This document shows positions 1 to 11,145 of a DNA stretch of 64,000 bases, piece after piece; within the stretch, counting starts at the first letter, position 1; each line of letters begins with the position of its first letter. Under the pieces are notes generated by a model. The model was not told where the DNA came from. It saw only the letters and a program-made list of their open reading frames with translations, and did not search any database. The stretch covers positions 806,001 to 870,000 of the forward strand of contig JAZGTN010000214.1 of NCBI GenBank assembly GCA_037783415.1. The letters are read 5' to 3'. A program made the position numbers and the translations under genes. Origin of the DNA: Leptasterias polaris. Taxonomy: Eukaryota; Echinodermata; Asteroidea; Forcipulatida; Asteriidae.

Positions 1-1004
1 CCATCTTTTTCAGCAGAGGGTGTTATTGCCATCCTTGTTGAATCAACAAGCTTCATAGATGAGCAGTTAACCTCCCCCTGGGCTCAGTCAGCAACATAAC
101 TGGCTTGCGGTTTTCAAATAATAAACACTATATGGAGCTCGGCTTCCACTCCTCAGATTTCAAAATAATGTTAAAACCCACAAAATGTTTTCATATACTG
201 TGCATGAAGATCCAATTATAGATTAGAGTCCACTGTTTGGACAAGGAATTCCTTGGAGATAACAGGCAAGACTAGTGGTAAAGACGAAAAGGATGTATAA
301 CTCCGGCCTCTTTCTTTAATGGAGCTTTCCCGTAATGATGTATTTATTACAATAACACCATAATTAATAAAAATGTAGCGCAAAGCTAAAAGGAGGGTAT
401 ACCTTTAATAATAATAAAACCACACTTATTGTGCGCATTTCACCATAAAATTTTCAAAAGCGCTTTACAAAAAAAATGAATTACCGTAAAAACTTACTTG
501 GTAAAACGCACTGCATCTGTTGATAGTGTATAACATTTTATGAAATGATTCCCTTCAGGAAATGTGGTTTTAGAGAGAAGCATTCAAAAACATTCCAATA
601 TGCGAATTATCTCTGCATGAAATGTTTCTTCGATTGTGTATTCCAATTATAGATAATTTTTTCCAGAATGGACATAACCGCTCCAGATTTTTAACATTAT
701 CTCAAAAACGCTACCACCTTTTGAAATGAAATGTTCACAGGTTAGTTTTATTGTATATTTCTACATTTATACAGGATTGAAACAATCGAGCAGTTTTAAA
801 AACCAAAGTTATACTTTGCCTTTAACAACCCAACTGACAAAGATTTCACTGGTTACCAAAATCATGATCAATTTTTTTGAGAAGGTCAATGCTTTGACAG
901 TTGACACCAAATGCAGGTCAGTTGCCCTCATCCCAATAATCTCTTTCCATCACAAACATCTTAGACAGGGAAGACAATAAGAAGACGTGACAGGCAAAAC
1001 TTAC
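1..1004. other. Intron 3' of the last visible exon
   Basis: This is the intron that follows the exon ending at 1005. The next family block expected after residue 397, a Trp-containing propeller strand, was not found on the minus strand here. I see no repeat with clear ends. The sequence is AT-rich and otherwise unremarkable. Confidence 0.6.
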
Positions 1005-1118
1005 ATCAGTTGAGACCAAAGCTACATGCAGGTAGTCGCCAAATGATCCCTCTCTCTGTGGAAGAATCCTCACATAGTCAAGTAAGGATGACCCCTTGGA
1101 AAAGATCGGTGGCCCTCG
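1005..1118 (-). CDS. DPP6-like: DPP6/10-like exon: propeller segment RGPPIFSK..LVSTD
   Basis: This 114-nt exon encodes 38 codons (residues 360-397) and is phase 0 at both ends. It starts after a pyrimidine-rich acceptor ending in AG at 1119-1120 and stops at a GTAAGT donor. The peptide opens with RGPPIFSKGSSLLDYVRILP and continues to a GDYLHVAL strand. This matches the family segment around EPVFS.DG..F and the following RG.F.HI strand of DPP6/DPP10 and DPP4. It is the most 3' exon visible; the rest of the propeller and the whole hydrolase domain are off the left edge. The match to the family is clear by eye, but orthology to one paralogue is not resolved by this exon alone. Confidence 0.9.
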
Positions 1119-1165
1119 CTGTTCAAAACAAACACAGGTTTCATCATAGTATATAGCAATAACTG

Positions 1166-1500
1166 TTAACTCTTTCAGTGCCAATGTCGTATGTGTACGA
1201 TCTATTTTAAGTATTCCGAAAGTGCCATTATCATACGATCTATTTTTTGTAAGTAATGAAAAAGTGTTGTCAATCGTACTAGTATAACCCATAATGTAAA
1301 TGTTATCACAAAAGGGCAGTATCACTCAAGCAATACCATTGACTTTGAAATGTACCAAGCAAGGCAACACAAATCAGCAAGATACATTTTGTTTGGTGAG
1401 AAAGACTTTTTTTTTTTTTTTTACAGAATTTCAAAAAAGATCAAAAAGCTGGGCAATTTAGGTTCAAAACTTAAAAAATAGCAGGCACTGAAAGAGTTAA
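1166..1500. mobile_element. MITE with TTAA ends (piggyBac-like), 335 bp
   Basis: TTAACTCTTTCAGTGCC at 1166-1182 is repeated as a perfect 17-bp inverted copy at 1484-1500. The outermost TTAA on each side fits the TTAA target duplication typical of piggyBac-type elements. The interior has no coding capacity and carries a poly-T run near 1408. It sits in the intron between exons 1005-1118 and 2018-2180. The superfamily is inferred from the TTAA alone. Confidence 0.7.
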
Positions 1501-2017
1501 GCATTTATAAGAAGTTTGAAATTATTTCTAACAGAGAATAGTTGACAGCACTCATACTAATTATGTAGTTGCCAAAACCACTTCTGTTCAGTGGACCAAA
1601 TGAAGATACTGCAAGCAAGACAACACACTAGCCAAAGTATAGGATTGGAAATCCAAAGAAAACACAGATTGATGCATTTTCATCCTGAAAGTTTACTTAA
1701 AAGAAGTTTAGGTAATCGTTCTAAAAAACAGTTCAGCATTCTAATACAGGTATTTCATTCTATTGTTGTTTTCAAGAAAATATGAGAAATCTTTCCATCA
1801 AAACAAAGCCTTAGTCACTCCAGCTTCCATTATAAAAAATGAAAAACACCGGACTTTGGGAGCATGTTTAACCACAGATGTTTTTAACAAAGCATAAGCT
1901 TACAATCACAATCAGAGCCAATCTCCATTTATTTCTGTTTTCCCTTCCAGGGGTTAGTAAAACAATTAACCTATTTCACTGCCCATGGAAAGGAGGATGC
2001 TTACAACCAATACTCAC

Positions 2018-2180
2018 ATCTACAACCCATCCACCGGGAGTCCTCAAGTCGTGGTTAATCACACATTCTCCAGTCTTGACCTGGCACAGTGTTATTATAG
2101 AGACATTCTGTGGACGGTTTAACCACACTACAGCAACCTGGTTGGTGTCTACCCATACTACATGCTGGTAGTAATAGTCC
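2018..2180 (-). CDS. DPP6-like: DPP6/10-like exon: propeller segment with NVSIITLC
   Basis: This 163-nt exon supplies one base of a split Lys codon and then 54 codons (residues 306-359). It starts after an AG acceptor (2181-2182) and ends at a GTGAGT donor. The peptide runs DYYYQHVVWVD, then VAVVWLNRPQNVSIITLC, then TGEC, and ends GGWVVD. The block matches the highly conserved family stretch with W.N R.QN.S....C and a second Cys seven residues later (337 and 344 here), a likely disulphide pair as in DPP4-type propellers. Asn330 is a predicted N-glycosylation site. Phases agree with both neighbours. Confidence 0.95.
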
Positions 2181-2797
2181 CTGTATGGTCAACAACAATT
2201 ATATTTTGAGACCAACAAATCGGAGGAGCCCGTTGGTAAGGTCAGTCCAAAAACTTTGAAATTTGTCGAACCATAAAAAAGGATGCTCTGTCCTTGCTCT
2301 ATGGTCGAACATTGGATTTGTGTGTAGACATTTGAGAAGTTTACAAACCCATGTGCCATATAGAGGCATCTTTTGGTTTGGAGACATTTGTGCACCCACA
2401 TGCTGAATCATCACAAAATCTGATTGGATGAAAGTTGAGTTGAGGTTGGGGTGGTGAACAATAAACACTAGTCTTTTCAAAATGTGTTTATACTGGTATT
2501 GAGGCAAAACACTGCAGTTACTCTGCTGCTCAAGTATGGCTTTTACAGCAAGTTATGGAAATAGAAACTGAAACAGTTGCATGTGGTTTTCCTAAGAGAT
2601 CTATTTATGAAGAATTTATGAAGAATTTATGAAGAAATAGAAATCTCAGGTTTGAGCTTTCAAATAAATATAAGATCATAAGGTTTGAAGAACATACAAC
2701 AGCTTTTTAAGACCTTGATCTTGTTACTGTAATACTATAATTATCTAGGATAATTGGGCTATATAAAAACCACAACAGTGATATTATTATTACCATT

Positions 2798-3172
2798 GTT
2801 ATGGATGCCGCAATGTAGACTGAGGAAGCCTCCATCATGCCTTAAGCAAGACACTTAACCATTATTGCTTCGTCCTTCGAATGGGACCTAAAGCCATTGG
2901 TTCCGTGAGTTGTGTAATGCAAGTAAAAGAACCCAGTGCACTTATCGAAAATAGAAGGGGTTCGCCCCGATGTTCCTGGTTTGATTGGCTGCATATTGCG
3001 CCACAGCACCTTGTAAACCATTACATGGTGCTATGCAAAGGAATAGGTCTCATACTTAAAAACGTAGCTCCACATACCTTGCAGGAAAATACTGACTGTT
3101 GAAGCGCCTTGAGCATCACTGAGTGACGGATATGAGCGCTATATAAGAAGCCACTATTACTATTATTATTAA
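2798..3172 (+). repeat. 5'-truncated SINE with L2-like tail and (ATT)n end
   Basis: The element ends in GCGCTATATAAGAA followed by an ATT-repeat tail. It contains the AAGCAAGACACTTAACCATT block also present in the longer tRNA-headed SINE at 34.4-34.7 kb. The tRNA-derived head is missing. A related tail occurs at 17.69-17.93 kb. It lies in an intron. Confidence 0.6.
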
Positions 3173-3268
3173 AACAATTCTGGGACTTTTTGGTCCCACA
3201 TACAATGCTTTATTCCAACATTTGAATAAACACAAGATTTACTCAGTCAATTCCAGATTCAAACTCAC

Positions 3269-3521
3269 TTTTTGCTGATAATCTTCGGTGGAACCAGCGT
3301 GACAGGATTCCCGAGGTCAGACACGTTCACCACCTGTAGAGTGAAGGTTGGGTTGGCAAACCCAGCCTTCGGATAAGTGAATTCTTCTACCCTGCCATAC
3401 AGTAAGTTATCGTATTTGGGATACCATGATTTCTCAATGCCGCTGTCGTTGAACGTGGCATAGACGAGACTGGCGCCGTCTTGCGACCAATAGAGGGCGT
3501 TGTCCGCAAAAAGGATTTCCT
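3269..3521 (-). CDS. DPP6-like: DPP6/10-like exon: propeller blade after the Glu-Glu motif
   Basis: This is the largest exon, 253 nt. It supplies two bases completing a Glu codon, 83 codons (residues 222-304), then two bases of a Lys codon. The peptide begins EILFADNALYWSQDGASLVY, continues with ATFNDSG, and carries the family hallmark YPKAG..NP. In S9B proteins YPKAG follows the loop after the double-Glu motif. The donor is GTGAGT and the acceptor ends CAATCAG. Asn245 (NDS) and Asn286 (NVS) are glycosylation sequons. The split Glu codon creates the run of glutamates with the preceding exon, which fixes the choice between two adjacent AG acceptors. Confidence 0.95.
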
Positions 3522-3951
3522 CTGATTGAGGGAGAAATAGAGATTGAAATGAAAGAAGAATATTAGCAATTTTTACAGCTAGGGGTCTGCCTGTTTCATG
3601 TGTTTATGATTTTGTTGCTGAAAGAAAAAGTTAACTACTGAGGACATTGGACAGTATTTAATAAAAAAAATATTAAAAATTATTGGGAATAAATTAATAA
3701 GCTGAGATGTTGCATACCTTAACTTTTTTCTTTGTCTTCCTTTTTTTTGGGGGGGGGGGTAGTTTAGGACAGGCAAACAGGTTCTTCTTGAGTACATTTA
3801 TCTTATAACAAAAAACAAGCATTTCAAAAAAAAATTAATTATTAAAAAAGAACAAAAAAAGAACCCCAACCTTTCAAGAATAATTTTGCTTTATGTTGAA
3901 TGAGCTACAAACGCTTGTTTTGAATATAGTAGATAAGAAGCTGACACCTAC
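3522..3951. other. Short intron
   Basis: This intron separates the exon carrying DWVYE from the exon beginning EIL. It holds only an 11-nt G run near 3749-3759 and AT-rich sequence. No element with terminal repeats is visible. Confidence 0.6.
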
Positions 3952-4096
3952 CCTCATACACCCAGTCAGGGACACCATGAAAGATAACACCCTCTTCACC
4001 GGTAGTAGTCACCTGCTGAGCAGTGTTCCCGGCAGGCACTTTGTCATCCTGGGGGACTGAGTCCATGTAGTACAGGTTGTTTTTGTACACAAACAC
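3952..4096 (-). CDS. DPP6-like: DPP6/10-like exon with the DWVYE(E) motif
   Basis: This 145-nt exon encodes 48 codons (residues 173-220) plus the first base of a Glu codon. It reads VFVYKNNLYYMDSV, then GEEGVIFHGVPDWVYE. G..G.I.NG..DWVYEEE is the signature loop of the family. In DPP4 its two glutamates bind the substrate N-terminus, and DPP6/10 keep the motif although inactive, so it does not prove activity. Of two possible acceptors three bases apart (GAG or GAGCAG) the inner one is chosen because it aligns with the family without an extra Gln. The donor is GTAGGT. Confidence 0.95.
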
Positions 4097-4314
4097 CTGC
4101 TCAGAACGAAAAAAAACAAGCAAGAACTTTTCATTATAAACATTCACAAATAAATTGCGATCGCTTTAGTTCCTTGCTAGCCTGAAAGGGTCTGGAGAGT
4201 AAGGGTTGGTGATTGGGGGAAGGAACAGAGAGAAAGAATTTTTTTTGGCAAAGTTAACTTGTCGCTCAAGTAGTACTTTTTTACACCCTCCTAACCCTGA
4301 ACATCAGCCAACCC

Positions 4315-4776
<462 letters not shown>

Positions 4777-5150
4777 AGTTAAATTGATCATTCTATCAAT
4801 TGTTTAATAGGCATTTGTAGACCGCAATGTTTCTAGTAGTTTCTATTCAGAGGCGCTTAGCGAAGTAAAGAAAATCAACAGACATTTATGAGAATATTAT
4901 GAGGAGATGACAAGTGCTGGACTAACTGTTAAAGCACATTTGAAAAAAGTATATCTTAAGCTGGCTTTTGAAGTTATGTAAGGAGTCAAGTGTCAAAAAA
5001 AAAAACTAATCCGCAAGCACTCCTTTGTAATAATTTTTCCTTGACTCTTGTGTTCACAAGGGGTTGGTGTGGGAGGAGGGGGCCTTCTTTCCTGACCATC
5101 CACCAATGTTGAGTATCATCCAAGGTAAACAACTTGAATCCAAACCTTAC

Positions 5151-5235
5151 CAAAGCTGACCCCGTCCGGGCCCAGCCAGCATAACGCAGGTCAACGACCT
5201 CCTTCAAACCTGGAGCAGTCAGATCAACCGAAGAT
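5151..5235 (-). CDS. DPP6-like: DPP6/10-like exon: LRYAGWARTGSAL
   Basis: This 85-nt exon has one base completing a Glu codon, then 28 codons (residues 145-172), ending phase 0 at a GTAAGG donor. It reads SSVDLTAPGLKEVVDLRYAG, then WARTGSAL. The second half matches the family strand L.YAGW.P.G..L of DPP6/10 (WSPVGHKL in DPP4). The acceptor at 5236-5237 is fixed by the phase of the upstream exon; a nearer AG at 5210-5211 would give the wrong phase. Confidence 0.9.
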
Positions 5236-5307
5236 CTACAATCAAATATGGCAACATCTTCAGATAAACACATCGATAAGATACAGAAATATTCAGACAT
5301 TGTTTTA

Positions 5308-5345
5308 TTAACTCTTTCACACCCGCCGACCGGTCGCTAGCGACC
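5308..5345. repeat. Second TTAACTCTTTCA terminus with a 14-bp palindrome
   Basis: TTAACTCTTTCAC at 5308-5320 matches the first 12 bases of the MITE end at 1166. It is followed by the perfect palindrome GGTCGCTAGCGACC (5332-5345). I did not find the opposite end nearby, so this may be a solo or decayed copy of a related element. Confidence 0.4.
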
Positions 5346-5955
5346 AGTTTAAATCTCTTCAGAAAAATGTTACTGGTTTTAAAACTCAAATTTCTTTTCA
5401 GAAACACAAAATCATATATATTGTAGTGAATTCTTCATTTTCTTTTGATGAATGGCCCAAAGACGCTGTCAGGTGTACATTACTAAAGATTCTTATTTGC
5501 AATTAGAAGACTCTCCTATTCATCTTAACTCTTGTTGCAGAACGCGTTAACAGAAAAAACTGAGCGGGCTTCATCAGGCCCACTCTCCGCCCTACCTTCA
5601 ATGTGCGAGGTTCACTGCTTCACAGTTCACTGTTAAGTCTTAGTCTTCTGAATTAATTATCTTGTACGCTGAGGCTACGTGGACTCTGAAACTGGCTCGG
5701 TGGTGTTTGCTCCTTACAGCAGAGGTGTCCAGGTAACCAGGGTTTACCCAAAGTTTACGTTAGTTTATTTAAATTAGTACCAGAAGACTGTGGGCATTTT
5801 CTTGTATATAAATATAGTCAATTCATTTAAGCCTCAGAAATTACAGGCAAACTTATTCTTAACTGTTCGGCAGATGTGAACATTTCCTTCCTTTTTGATC
5901 AGCATTATCACCACTAAATAAAAACCGCTTTCCACCAAGATATCATTACACTTAC

Positions 5956-6083
5956 TCTGTTTGGATGTCGTATATCTTGTACTTTGCATAGGAGGTATAA
6001 CGATAAAGACTCTTAACGTTACAAGCCAGGAGGATGTGTGTCATGTCAGCATTGACCCAGAACTTAGTAGCTTGTTCATGGTC
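5956..6083 (-). CDS. DPP6-like: DPP6/10-like exon: first propeller blades
   Basis: This 128-nt exon encodes 42 codons (residues 102-143) plus two bases of a Glu codon. It starts after TTTTTCAG and ends at GTAAGT. The peptide includes DHEQATKFWVNADMTHILLA, then NVKSLYRYTSYAKYKIYDIQ. It matches the family run of strands Y.IS.D...L..YNV...YRHSY...Y.IYD. The Ser-Tyr pair of the usual RHSY motif is altered to RYTSY here. The only donor avoiding an immediate stop is GTAAGT in phase 2, which agrees with the next exon. Confidence 0.95.
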
Positions 6084-6141
6084 CTGAAAAACAAACAAAC
6101 AAGAGCCACTCAGTGTCACTTTCAAAGTACAGGAGTGTATA

Positions 6142-6222
6142 GGCTGTGGCTATGGCTGTGGCTGTGGCTATGGCTGTGGCTATGGCTGTGGCTATGGCTG
6201 TGGCTATGGCTGTGGCTGTGGC
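6142..6222. repeat. GGCTGT/GGCTAT hexanucleotide array in a dispersed repeat
   Basis: About 13 copies of a 6-bp unit (GGCTGT or GGCTAT) lie in the intron between exons 5956-6083 and 6629-6723. The flank that follows (GGCTTGATCATCATGTGAAC, then GCATTGAAG) resembles non-expanded sequences at about 14.44-14.56 and 46.57-46.69 kb. The array therefore looks like an expansion inside a dispersed repeat. Confidence 0.75.
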
Positions 6223-6628
6223 TTGATCATCATGTGAACAAGCATTGAAGCACAGGAGGTTCATAGCAACGTCTGAAACAGTTAGGAGCGACTGGACGCG
6301 CTGGAAGTCGAAAGATTGGCTGTTGAAGTCATTAGGAACGACTCTTGAGCGTCTTGGCTTCAGACGCTGATCTTGTCATGAGCTGAACCTGATGTAATAT
6401 TTATGTGAAGTTTGCCTGTCTGAAACCCAAATTTATTTGAGTCGACCTAGAGTCGCTCCAAACTATTTGGTTTGGTGCAACTCTGGAGCGTCTGTCTGAA
6501 CCAGGTGTAACCCAGTTTGCCATTAATTATAGGCAGGACTAAAAAGAATAACAGTTTGAATAAAATTTTCTTCTCGTTGGTCTTGTTCCAGACTCTCCAG
6601 GTACACACTAACACACCAACACACTTAC

Positions 6629-6723
6629 CAGAGTTCTGTTTGTCATAAGGGTATCAGACTCTTCTGTCTCCAGATCCCTCCATAAGATGTTCTTGAACTG
6701 ATCTTTGAAGACATATTTACTCC
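6629..6723 (-). CDS. DPP6-like: DPP6/10-like exon: SKYVFKDQFKNILWRDLETE
   Basis: This 95-nt exon has two bases completing a Gly codon, then 31 codons (residues 71-101), ending phase 0 at GTAAGT. The other two frames hit stops, so the reading frame is unambiguous. It corresponds to the family segment following WIS (WISD.E.IY...G.....N..T). Asn98 (NRT) is a sequon. The acceptor is TTTCCACAG. Confidence 0.93.
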
Positions 6724-7102
6724 CTGTGGAAAGAACCAAACAAAAAACATGATTTGTTGGTCTGGACAAAGGATTCTATAAAAAAGTAAAAATCTGACAG
6801 GCAAAGTACAGTATGGAATTAACTGACAACAGTGGTCATTCTGTTCTGCTATTTTTGATTTTGACATGGTTGGTACAATTTGGTGAAGACAAATTGGTAG
6901 AAGCAACAAATAGCAAGTGAAAAGTTTACACAAGGGGTAGGCCTAAGGATATGAATTGGGTTACACTGTACAACAAGTAGGTAAAATTGCATTTAAAGTT
7001 GGTTGCAAGGGCGGGATAACTTGGGGTAACCTGGGCTGACTTTCATATGTGAATCGGTCCCTTAGCCCAGACCCAATGGTGGGCTTTCTGTACATCACTC
7101 AC

Positions 7103-7195
7103 CGGAGATCCACTGCATTTCATGATAATTTGGCTTGAATGTTTCATTGAAAATATCATCAAACAGAAAGTCCTTGGGCAGATAATCATCTTCAT
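7103..7195 (-). CDS. DPP6-like: DPP6/10-like exon: extracellular stalk to WIS motif
   Basis: This 93-nt exon has two bases completing an Asp codon, 30 codons (residues 40-69) and one base of a Gly codon. It reads EDDYLPKDFLFDDIFNETFK and ends HEMQWIS. The pattern (acidic linker, then D.LF...F, then WIS) matches the stalk-to-propeller junction of DPP6/10 (VEDLFSEDF..KWISD) and, more loosely, DPP4 (LRWISD). Joined to the transmembrane exon, the linker length is close to DPP6/10 and shorter than DPP4. The acceptor is TTTCCCACAG and the donor GTGAGT. Asn55 (NET) is a sequon. Confidence 0.93.
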
Positions 7196-8708
7196 CTGTG
7201 GGAAACAATAAAAGACATTTGAATAAGACAAAGTGGATCAACAACTTAAACATGGAGTGCAATGGGTGAAACTACAACAGAATGAAAAATAAAAATGGAG
7301 GCACTGATGTGATCAAAGTTCTGAAGTCACAACCAAACCTTCTACTCTCCCATGACAAACAGCAACAAAAGATGAACTCATCAATTTAAAACATTTTTCA
7401 GTCAGCAAGAAGTTGTATTTTCACTAACTAAATACCTCAGCAACAAACTATTTATTGCAGTTGATTTTTATTTAATTTTATTTTTATTTTGCAGGTGTTT
7501 GTTAATCGGAACTCATCTTCAGAACAGCAGACAATGAAACATTGCTACCAATGCTTTGCTCCCCATCGTCGGATTAAAGAGTTTCAAAACTCAGTCCAGT
7601 CAACTTAAAAAACTGGTTCTTGACGTTTATACACGCATGCTTATTAATTCTCATAATTAGGGTAAACATTGATCTTATTATCAACTAATTATGTCATAAC
7701 AATGGGAAAGACAAAAACTAAATGTTTAGTTTGCTCAATGCCAATCCTGAAACTGGTTTTCAATTCATGCAGATGACATGCAGATGTTAACATGAATTAG
7801 TTGATGGTAGAGCCTGAGGAGCATTGTGAACTGTTAGGTTAACTGCCCCGTATTCTCTATAGACCTTACGCACATGGAGTCTTGAATAGGTCGCCCTCGT
7901 TAGAGGTCAAAAGAATATAGCTATTGGCCCCTGTGCATTGCGCATACATGGAAGCGTGTTTTTTCCATTGTTTCATCATTGTTTTACCTCTCAGATGGCA
8001 GCTTGACGACATCAAAGCAAGGTCAATAATTGTGTATTTTCTAATCACCAATCACATTTCAAGAAGATATTAAATGACAAATATTTTCCTTCTGTCACTT
8101 TTAGAAGAAAAATTAAGTTATGATTTATACAACTCTCTAAGATTTGATTTTAATCAATTTTCACACAAAAATATTCTTGATTACATCTTCATTGTTCGCT
8201 CAAGTGACAAAAACACAAATAATTTCTTGAAAACCAATTTTAAAATACATATTTACTTTTACAATTGTCCGGGTCAAGAAGACAATTAATAAAAGTAAAA
8301 CAAAAATGTCATCATAAGTAAGTCAGACCCAAACAGTCAACGAGATACATTCAGCAACATATACATATTTTGGTTACCTGTTTTTCACAAAAATAGCCAC
8401 TCAGTGTGTCACTGTACACTCATAGAATATTTTAAATATGTATAACATTCCATCTCTAGCGGGTTGCAATAAACATGCTATTGAGCAGAGCACCTGCACA
8501 GCCCAAACATGTACAGTACATGCATTATGCATACACAGCAATACACACTAGCAGTACACATGCACAGACTGCATAGTCTATTCAACATGTTTTTACAATA
8601 TTTCATAAAATAGATTATGCTTTAATAGATAGAGAGGTGCTGTGTGTCTTTTGCTCTAAGAGGTAGAGGGGAGGACAAACTGTTTGATATTTTGTCTTCT
8701 TTTTTTCC

Positions 8709-8729
8709 GGGGGGGGGGGGGGGGGGGGG
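8709..8729. repeat. 21-nt G homopolymer
   Basis: This is an uninterrupted G run on the plus strand. Comparable runs occur at 9971-9988 (G), 18556-18574 (C), 20748-20761 (C), 23602-23619 (G), 24353-24374 (C), 48501-48512 (C), 50864-50884 (C), 57485-57500 (G) and 63071-63087 (C). Assembly length at such sites is unreliable. Confidence 0.9.
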
Positions 8730-9370
8730 TGGGGTGTCATCCAAATTGTCAACATTTTAAAGGAAGTAATTTCCGCTTGTATTTTACAAATTCTGTCTAA
8801 AAAGAAGTTCCAAACTTTTCTATATACAAAGTCTTTTGAGGCTATTCATTTCAAACCAAGCTGTATGTGGTTTCATAAAAAGATGTGCACCATTTCATAT
8901 AAAAACTATGACAACAAATTTATCTAAATGAAAAGTAACTGCGCAATTTCACCCCAAAATGTACATAAATATTATTCAAAATATTAATATTGAGCGTGTT
9001 TTTGAAACCCTGCCAAAAAACTTAAAATTTATTCAGTCTAGTCTTTAACTGAATACATAATACACTAATAATAATCTAGGCTATGTCTTAAGTAGACATC
9101 CGTGATCAATCTTGGTTGTGCCATTTTGGGAGCCAGAAACTCCTGTGTAATACTTTGCAGTGTATATGCCATTTCTACATGCAATTCGACTCCCAAATGG
9201 CGGACCATGGACATACAGATTAGCCATAATTTTATGTGACGTCACAGACGGGTTTTATAATGCTAATAATGAGTGTACTAATAACGAAAGGTGGTCATTG
9301 TTAAACACAGACATGTTTGTACCAGTTTAATACATGATAATTTTGCTTTGGCGATAAAGAATATATTTCT

Positions 9371-9469
9371 GTTTTTACCCTTACACTGATGTGTATTAAG
9401 CACTGCATATTCAGTACTTTCCAAAGTTCTGTGAAAATGTTATTATACATCGGTGTAAGAGTAAAAACG
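9371..9469. repeat. Foldback element (CTTACAC..GTGTAAG type)
   Basis: GTTTTTACCCTTACACTGAT at 9371 is followed, about 75 bp later, by an imperfect inverted copy ending GTAAAAAC at 9469. The left arm is shared with the element at 52.27-52.46 kb (ACCCTTACACCAATGTGTGT, then TTAAGCACTG). This marks a dispersed family. Confidence 0.65.
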
Positions 9470-11095
9470 AAAATATATGTTTGTACCAGTTTAATCATAT
9501 TGACAAATATATTTAATATATTATTATAAAGAGCATACATGAAAAGAACAATAATAATTTCTGTCCCTTTGGAATGATCACGAACAATCAATTGATGCAT
9601 CAGCAGCCTCATTGCGAGTTGTATGCACTTCTTGGCAGCAGTATTAGGTCCGGAGAAGGACAGAAATTAAAACAGTCTGCCTTTGACTGGGGGTGGGTGA
9701 GGGTTAAATTTTAATGCAAAATAAAACACTAATACAGCACAGCAGGCTTTGGAAGTGTACCATCCCCCACTTCAGTGCCTTCAATTTCTATTCGGTTAGT
9801 TTTATCTCCCCTTCCCCCCATACAATTGGAATTCCCTTGTGTGGAAAGGGGGACTTGATTGAGCCCCTGAGCATCCCCCTCCAACCTTTTGGTGCTCCAC
9901 TGCTTTTGGGTTAAGCCGCAGAGGAAATTAATGCCATTTTGTTTTCAGAGTTATTACAACCTAATTCCGAGGGGGGGGGGGGGGGGGGACACGACAAAAT
10001 GACTGCAACAGCCGAGTACTTTACCAGGCAGTAAATTTATATTATTGATCCATTTTAAGCTACCTTCAATGTTGCCTGGACAATTAATGCACGGTCAATT
10101 AGTTATCCAAGAATTAAAAATGCTCCTTTACTTCATGGATTATATTTTAAATTATAAATGATGCAGTAGTAATACACATTTCTATGTAGGTCAACATTGT
10201 CATCTGTGGAACTTTTTATTGTGAGAAAGAGATGAAAAGTCAATTTTTTTTTCATGATCTAAAAGTCCCCATTTTCCCCAATAATTTAGATAAGCAGAAC
10301 GCATTTTGAATACATGTTTGCTGTGTTTGTTTTGAACCCTTAACAATGCACATGTAGTTTGGTTATCATAAGATCATGCGTTTGGCTTCAATTCCTGACC
10401 TATGGTTGTTTCTGAACTTGTGGCTTAGAAGCCGATAGCAACTTCCTAGCAACAGCCGCAGCCATACCTGCCGACTCATACATGACCTAAATGTGTTTGA
10501 TTCAAAGTTTTTCCTAATCGACACAAACTTCTTTTGTTGTCACCAAGCTTCACACAGTATTTATTTAGTTAAACAGCACAATTTTACAGCAACAAAAACA
10601 AACTGCCAAACAACTAAAGGTTAACTGATCTGTAAAAAATAAACCAGGTCTTCAAACTTAAACTAAACAGTACCTCTACGTCCCCAATGTCGGTCGAAAC
10701 AAAATAATGAAGTGGGAGCATTTTCTAACTGCATACATCACGTTACAGTGAAGGGTAAAGACAGGGGATTTTGAGGTCATGAAATTCAGGGGAATGACCA
10801 CGACAGGGTTAGAAACATTTAATCCAGTACATGGTAACACTGAAATATTGATAACCATGCAACACATGTGCAATGATATGTTAGTCAAAATAATGTGCTT
10901 TCCGAGGAACAGAGCCAGAATTCAGGTGTTGTTTGCAGATCAGGTATGACAACTCAAAAGTGAAACAGAAAAAATATGAGAAGAACACAACTTCCACAAG
11001 TGAAAAAGATACATGAAGTAGTAAGTGATGTTGGACAAAAAGAATTACACTCAAGTGTGGTGACGGCTGATTGCAAACGAAGATATGTGTTTCTA

Positions 11096-11145
11096 TTCTA
11101 AGATGAAAGCTTTCAAGTTTTTCTAAGATGAAAGCTTTCAAGTTT
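11096..11145. repeat. Perfect 25-bp tandem duplication
   Basis: Two identical adjacent 25-mers begin TTCTAAGATGAAAGC and each contains the palindrome GAAAGCTTTC. It is intronic with no coding consequence. Confidence 0.9.

Noticed and set aside
5151..5209. Shorter version of the LRYAGW exon using the inner AG acceptor
   Set aside because: It would need a phase-1 donor upstream; the upstream exon ends in phase 2, which fits only the acceptor at 5236-5237.
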